A DNA stretch of 10,488 nucleotides. Origin: Methanosarcinales archaeon (lineage in GTDB: Archaea > Halobacteriota > Methanosarcinia > Methanosarcinales > Methanogasteraceae). The DNA lies in the NCBI GenBank assembly GCA_030606635.1, contig JAUWGA010000053.1, forward strand, positions 1 through 10,488, given 5' to 3'. How positions within the stretch are numbered: the stretch's first letter is position 1; each line of letters starts with the position of its first letter. This document shows positions 6,940 through 10,488 of the stretch, piece by piece. A model generated the notes under the pieces. The model was not told the DNA's origin. It saw nothing but the letters and a program-made list of their open reading frames with translations, and did no database searches. The position numbers and the translations under genes are program-made.

Positions 6940-8979
6940 ATGAACAAGGATGATATAAAAAACATCGCCATTGCAGTGGTATCTGTGCTTGTGGTTTTTA
7001 CAATAGCAGTAGCAGTATTTGTAATGAGCGATCTCACCACCACGTTCTTGTTTTTGATTATCAGTGTGCCAGTCTTCACCTTCATCGCAGTCAGACGGCA
7101 CATCAAATCAGTGAAGCAGCGGCGGCTCGAGGATCCTGCGTCGCGGGTGAAGGAGCGTGAACTGCGCGGCACCTGCCGAGATCTGATCCAACTGCGAAGC
7201 CGGATGCACACAATCGAGGACGCACACTCGATCACCATCGCTGAGAGTATAACCGATATGGACACGATCCGTATGCGCATGCACGAGAGCGGCGGGAGCA
7301 TCGATCTTGATAGCGGGTCGGTCGATTGCGACCAGGAGGTGATCAAGGGCGTGACATTGTTTGCGATCAGGAATATCACGCAGGACCTTGAACGGGCAGA
7401 ACATCAGTTCATCGACCGGTTGTATGATGCAGCGGTCAAATATGCAGAGGACTCCCGCGCAAAATTAGGTACGCTTAACAACGCCGGATATGATCTTGGA
7501 CCTCACATCTCCAAACTCGAATCCGTTGCAGACCCGGATAAGAACCTCGACGAGATCGTGGGTTATCTGGATCGTCTGAAGGCGATCACCGAAGATGCGC
7601 TGCGGGGATGTGTGGACGACGCAAAGAAACTTGCAGCGTACCACACAGGCGAAGTCTCTGCCGATCAGGTGGAAGATGCGTTGCAGGCGCGCGATTACGG
7701 CGGGGCTGTAACCAAACTCGAAGAGGACATCACCAAACTCAAGACCGCGACAAAGGAGGAGTTCCAGACATACCGGACAACACTTATCAGCGCTCTTGAT
7801 ACTGCTACTATGTCGGTTGAGGATGAGAAATTTAAGGAGTTTAAGGAAAGTGTGCTCGACACATCGAGCCCTGAGAAACTTGTGCGATTAAATGAGATCG
7901 GGGATGCGTTCGTGAAACGCTGCCAGATCCTCATCGATCAGATGCATTATGAACTATCGAGTACCGAAGACGGCATAAAGGAGTTCATGCCGCCCGACTA
8001 TTTCTGGAGCGCAAGCGATCTGGCTGAAAAGGATTATACACTGGATACCGGCAGTGTGGGGGATGCTGCCGGATCGTTTGCGGCAATGGTAAGTGAACTA
8101 CGTCCCGCTCTCGACAGGAATCGCGAATCATACAAAATATTAAACAGTTACCGCCGGACGGTCGAACGCCAGATACAGAAGAGGCTGGCTGCCAAGGGCA
8201 CGGTTTCAGGGGATAATCTGAAGGTTGGGCTCCCTGACAAGTTCCTGCGGCTCTATGACTACTACCATCCGGATGCATCGTGCATCGATGGAACACTCCG
8301 CCTCGCAGATGGTGCGAAGATTGTTGAGAATCCACTTACGATTCATGTCACTGACGAGGATGGGAACGGGATCGGAGGCGCGGGCGTAACGCTGACGCGT
8401 GGAATCGGGATCAGCATTACCCTTGAGCATATAACAGGAGATGACGGATATGTCACAATCGAAAATCCCGGCGAGGGGAAGTATCAACTTACCGTGGATG
8501 CCGCGCAGTACCGGAAACATGAGGGAACGGCTGCGCTTCCGGCAGATAGCATCGATATCAAGCTCGAACGAAAAGGAATCGAGGATTATCTCTGCCGCGG
8601 GAAGTCGAAAGCGATTAAGGATAATCTACACCGTTATGCAACGGATGTTTTAAAAGAACTGGACAGGGGCGGGATCGTGTCATCCGAGTTTGATATGTAC
8701 ATCAACAAGGATTACCGTGCATGTCTGCTGTACATACTTGCAGAGGAGTACCCGAATCTCAGGTTTGTCTCGCATTCGCACACGTCTAAGTATCCTATAC
8801 TGTACGACGAAGGGGAGATGGTCTCGAGATTGATCGATATGGCAAAAGCGATGGACAAGGAGTCGTATACCACCTCTGACTTTGATATCCAGCTCCCTAT
8901 GGAGGAGATACTCCATCTGGCAGAGATCGCAAGCGAGCGCGGCGTACATATCACTGTGGAGCAAGATGACACTGCTTGA
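6940..8979 (+). CDS. Large membrane-anchored protein: two N-terminal helices, coiled-coil middle, beta-sandwich module, novel C-terminal domain
   Basis: This is a 679-residue protein of unknown family. Two hydrophobic helices (about 7-29 and 33-51) form an N-terminal hairpin anchor, followed by a basic stretch (52-62). Residues about 65-420 are charged and helix-rich, with coiled-coil-like segments at 140-175, 200-290 and 380-420. Residues about 464-544 resemble a carboxypeptidase-regulatory or bacterial-Ig-like sandwich: strand LTIHVTDEDGNGIGGAGVTL, then TGDDGYVTI and GKYQLTVDA. A globular alpha/beta C-terminus (about 546-679) matches nothing I know. The start at 6940 is chosen over an upstream in-frame ATG at 6862 because the TATA-like element lies inside that extension and the extra residues look unlike coding sequence. 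The basic stretch after the anchor suggests the large domain is cytoplasmic, by the positive-inside rule, although the sandwich module is more often extracytoplasmic. It follows the VWA gene by 91 bases and is overlapped by thiC. Confidence 0.8.
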   Translation: MNKDDIKNIAIAVVSVLVVFTIAVAVFVMSDLTTTFLFLIISVPVFTFIAVRRHIKSVKQRRLEDPASRVKERELRGTCRDLIQLRSRMHTIEDAHSITIAESITDMDTIRMRMHESGGSIDLDSGSVDCDQEVIKGVTLFAIRNITQDLERAEHQFIDRLYDAAVKYAEDSRAKLGTLNNAGYDLGPHISKLESVADPDKNLDEIVGYLDRLKAITEDALRGCVDDAKKLAAYHTGEVSADQVEDALQARDYGGAVTKLEEDITKLKTATKEEFQTYRTTLISALDTATMSVEDEKFKEFKESVLDTSSPEKLVRLNEIGDAFVKRCQILIDQMHYELSSTEDGIKEFMPPDYFWSASDLAEKDYTLDTGSVGDAAGSFAAMVSELRPALDRNRESYKILNSYRRTVERQIQKRLAAKGTVSGDNLKVGLPDKFLRLYDYYHPDASCIDGTLRLADGAKIVENPLTIHVTDEDGNGIGGAGVTLTRGIGISITLEHITGDDGYVTIENPGEGKYQLTVDAAQYRKHEGTAALPADSIDIKLERKGIEDYLCRGKSKAIKDNLHRYATDVLKELDRGGIVSSEFDMYINKDYRACLLYILAEEYPNLRFVSHSHTSKYPILYDEGEMVSRLIDMAKAMDKESYTTSDFDIQLPMEEILHLAEIASERGVHITVEQDDTA

Positions 8980-10240
8980 CCGCGCGCGGAGCCGCGAGAT
9001 CACCTGCGAGATCAGGGAGGCGGCAGAGGCAGAAGGGATCGATGCCGAGCGGCTGCGGCGCCTCGTTGCATCAGGGCGCGTGGTGATTCCGAAGAACGTC
9101 TCCAGAAACTCAGCCCCCACCCCGGTAGGGGAATCCGTGCGCACCAAGATCAATGCCAACATCGGGACATCTGCCGATTACCAGAGCGTAAGCGAGGAGA
9201 TCGAGAAAGCCAGTGTCGCGATCCGGCACGGGGCAGATACTGTAATGGATCTCTCGACCGGGGGCGATCTACAGGAGGTGCTCGGAAAAGTTCTCGATGC
9301 AACTAGCGTCCCTGTCGGAACGGTTCCGATCTATCATGCAGCATGCGGGCGAAAAATCGATATGACCGCTGACGACCTATTTAACGCGGTCAGGCAACAT
9401 GCGGAAAGCGGTGTTGACTTCATGACGATCCATGCAGGCGTTACCAGGGAGATACTCAAACATCTCACAGCAGGTAACCGGATACTGGATGTGGTGAGTC
9501 GCGGAGGCGCGCTCACCGTCGCATGGATGCTTACCAACGAGGCTGAGAACCCGTTCTATTCTGAGTTTAATTACCTGCTTGAGATCGCACGCGAGTACGA
9601 TGTGACGATCAGTCTTGGCGATGGGATGCGCCCGGGATGCATCGCTGACGCCAACGACGATGCGATGTTTCATGAGGCGATCACGCTTGGCAGACTGGTC
9701 AAGCAGACGAGAGCAGCAGGTGTCCAGTGCATGGTCGAGGGTCCTGGGCATGTTCCGGTAGATGGCATCGGATACGGGGTGCGCACCATCAAGCATCTCT
9801 GCGACGACGCTCCCCTGTACCTGTTAGGTCCGGTCGTGACCGATCTTGCACCGGGCTACGACCACATCACAGGTGCGATCGGAGGCGCAATCGCGGGCAT
9901 GCACGGGGCAGACTTCCTCTGCATGGTAACGCCTGCCGAGCACCTTGCGCTCCCGACGGTCGAGGATGTCAAGGAGGGCACGATCGTCACAAAGATCGCG
10001 GCACATGCAATCGATCTCGCAAAGTTAGGCGTCCGGGAGCGCGCGCTTTCGATGGATAAGAAGATGGCGGTCGCACGCAAGAACCTTGACTGGGACGCCC
10101 AGTTCGAGTGCGCGATCGACGGAGAGCGTGCAAGATCGATACACGATACCCGGGTCAGCAGCGGCGACACCTGCTCGATGTGTGGAGAACTCTGCGCGAT
10201 CAAGGTTGTAAAGGACGCGCTTCTGAAACGGAGTGGGTGA
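8966..10240 (+). CDS. thiC: Phosphomethylpyrimidine synthase ThiC (short form)
   Basis: This 424-residue radical-SAM-like enzyme converts 5-aminoimidazole ribotide to HMP phosphate for thiamine synthesis. Conserved ThiC blocks are present in order: INANIGTS (62-69), DLSTGGD (95-101), IHAGVT (155-160), SRGGAL (178-183), SLGDGMRPG (216-224), EGPGHVP (258-264), LGPVVTDLAPGYDHITGAIG (287-306), DFLCMVTPAEHL (316-327) and a C-terminal cluster site CSMCGELC (403-410). The length fits the short archaeal form that lacks the extra N-terminal domain of plant and many bacterial ThiCs. The cluster cysteines are C403-x2-C406-x3-C410, one residue tighter than the CxxCxxxxC of the long form. The start at 8966 is preferred over an in-frame ATG at 8882, which lies deep in the upstream gene. 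It has GGAG at 8958-8961 and overlaps the upstream gene by 14 bases. There is no room for a TPP riboswitch in front of it. Confidence 0.95.
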   Translation: MTLLDRARSREITCEIREAAEAEGIDAERLRRLVASGRVVIPKNVSRNSAPTPVGESVRTKINANIGTSADYQSVSEEIEKASVAIRHGADTVMDLSTGGDLQEVLGKVLDATSVPVGTVPIYHAACGRKIDMTADDLFNAVRQHAESGVDFMTIHAGVTREILKHLTAGNRILDVVSRGGALTVAWMLTNEAENPFYSEFNYLLEIAREYDVTISLGDGMRPGCIADANDDAMFHEAITLGRLVKQTRAAGVQCMVEGPGHVPVDGIGYGVRTIKHLCDDAPLYLLGPVVTDLAPGYDHITGAIGGAIAGMHGADFLCMVTPAEHLALPTVEDVKEGTIVTKIAAHAIDLAKLGVRERALSMDKKMAVARKNLDWDAQFECAIDGERARSIHDTRVSSGDTCSMCGELCAIKVVKDALLKRSG

Positions 10241-10350
10241 TGGCAGGGGTTCTGGTCGGGGTGTCAAGTCTCTCTGATGATGATAGTGCTGGCTTAGGAT
10301 ATGCTAATTTTTCACCATCTCATCACAAATCTTACAAATGTGGCGAATGA
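10240..10350 (+). CDS. Possible 36-residue small protein coupled to thiC
   Basis: A short frame begins with an ATG that shares its A with the thiC stop (TGATG) and has GGAG at 10230-10233, six bases upstream. The product of 36 residues has no membrane helix, one Cys and a Ser/Asp-rich middle. I do not recognise it. The coupling geometry is good, but the length is compatible with a chance frame or the degraded start of a lost gene. No homology evidence is available. Confidence 0.3.
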   Translation: MAGVLVGVSSLSDDDSAGLGYANFSPSHHKSYKCGE

Positions 10351-10431
10351 CACAGATATTCATGCGATTTGTCCATTCGGGTCATTCATAATTTTTATCG
10401 AACACCCGCCAAGGTGACGCCCTCCGAATGG
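10345..10431. repeat. Interleaved inverted repeats downstream of thiC
   Basis: Two imperfectly nested inverted repeats occupy this non-coding stretch: GAATGAC (10345-10351) with GTCATTC (10381-10387), and CCATTCGG (10373-10380) with CCGAATGG (10424-10431). They cannot both form at once, since the arms interlock. A T-run at 10392-10396 lies between the second pair of arms and could act as an oligo-T terminator for the thiC transcript. Otherwise I see nothing coding between 10351 and 10443. Confidence 0.35.
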
Positions 10432-10443
10432 GCAAGGTTTAAT

Positions 10444-10488
10444 ATGAAATGCGGTGGAGTTAGTATCACCATTATATTCGAATATAAC
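10444..10488 (+). CDS. Possible start of a downstream gene (3' partial, very short)
   Basis: An ATG at 10444 preceded by AAGGT (10434-10438) opens a frame of 15 codons that runs off the window. The product is not recognisable, and the AT-rich TTTAATATG at the same place could instead be a promoter element for a gene beyond the edge. Treat as a placeholder only. Confidence 0.2.
   Translation, partial: MKCGGVSITIIFEYN
10472..10487. promoter_or_regulatory. Perfect 16-bp palindrome, operator-like
   Basis: TTATATTCGAATATAA reads identically on both strands and sits at the very end of the window. Its AT-rich half-sites around a central TTCGAA are the kind of site a dimeric winged-helix or helix-turn-helix regulator binds. 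It also contains TATA-like sequence. If the frame starting at 10444 is real, the palindrome is coding and may be chance. Confidence 0.35.

Noticed and set aside
8882..8965. Upstream ATG extending ThiC by 28 residues
   Set aside because: It would overlap the preceding gene by about 98 bases, and the added residues do not resemble a ThiC N-terminus; 8966 has GGAG in front.
10270..10290. TGATGATGAT next to CTGA, resembling C and D boxes of an archaeal sRNA
   Set aside because: The boxes are adjacent rather than separated by a guide, and no second D box follows at a suitable distance.
1..10488. CRISPR arrays, tRNA or rRNA genes, insertion sequences
   Set aside because: No regularly spaced repeats, no cloverleaf or rRNA-like stretches, and no transposase-like product were found.

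Overview
The window looks like a piece of a euryarchaeal genome of the methanogen/ANME type (Methanomicrobia/Halobacteriota), of roughly balanced GC content. The evidence is an HdrD-like protein with two CCG iron-sulfur domains, a short-form ThiC, archaeal TATA-like elements at leaderless or near-leaderless distance from starts, and Shine-Dalgarno sites of the GGAGGTGATC kind. The genus cannot be fixed from the sequence alone. Every gene I accept is on the + strand.

Layout: (1) 1-897, the C-terminal part of an HdrD/DsrK-like Fe-S oxidoreductase, closed by a perfect hairpin followed by a T-rich tract. (2) 1003-2793, two tandem double-domain universal stress proteins joined stop-to-start. (3) 2849-3913, an AI-2E-family (PF01594-like) membrane transporter. 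(4) 3978-6848, a tight three-gene operon: an eight-helix membrane protein with a charged cytoplasmic tail, a MoxR-type AAA+ ATPase, and a von Willebrand factor A-like protein whose metal site is eroded. A TATA-like element and a 12-bp palindrome precede this operon. (5) 6940-8979, a 679-residue membrane-anchored protein with a long helical middle, a beta-sandwich (carboxypeptidase-regulatory-like) module and an unrecognised C-terminal domain. (6) 8966-10240, thiC, overlapping the previous gene by 14 bases. (7) 10241-10488, mostly non-coding, with a possible 36-codon ORF, interleaved inverted repeats, and a perfect 16-bp palindrome at the window edge.

Functionally, HdrD and ThiC are housekeeping or energy-metabolism genes, and the USP pair plus the transporter look like a stress/membrane block. 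The most interesting part is 3978-8979. MoxR ATPases and VWA proteins usually act together as a remodelling or insertion machine on a client. Here the pair lies between an unrecognised polytopic membrane protein and a large membrane-anchored coiled-coil/beta-sandwich protein. I infer a four-component membrane-associated system that I cannot match to a named one. That inference rests on gene order and motif reading only.
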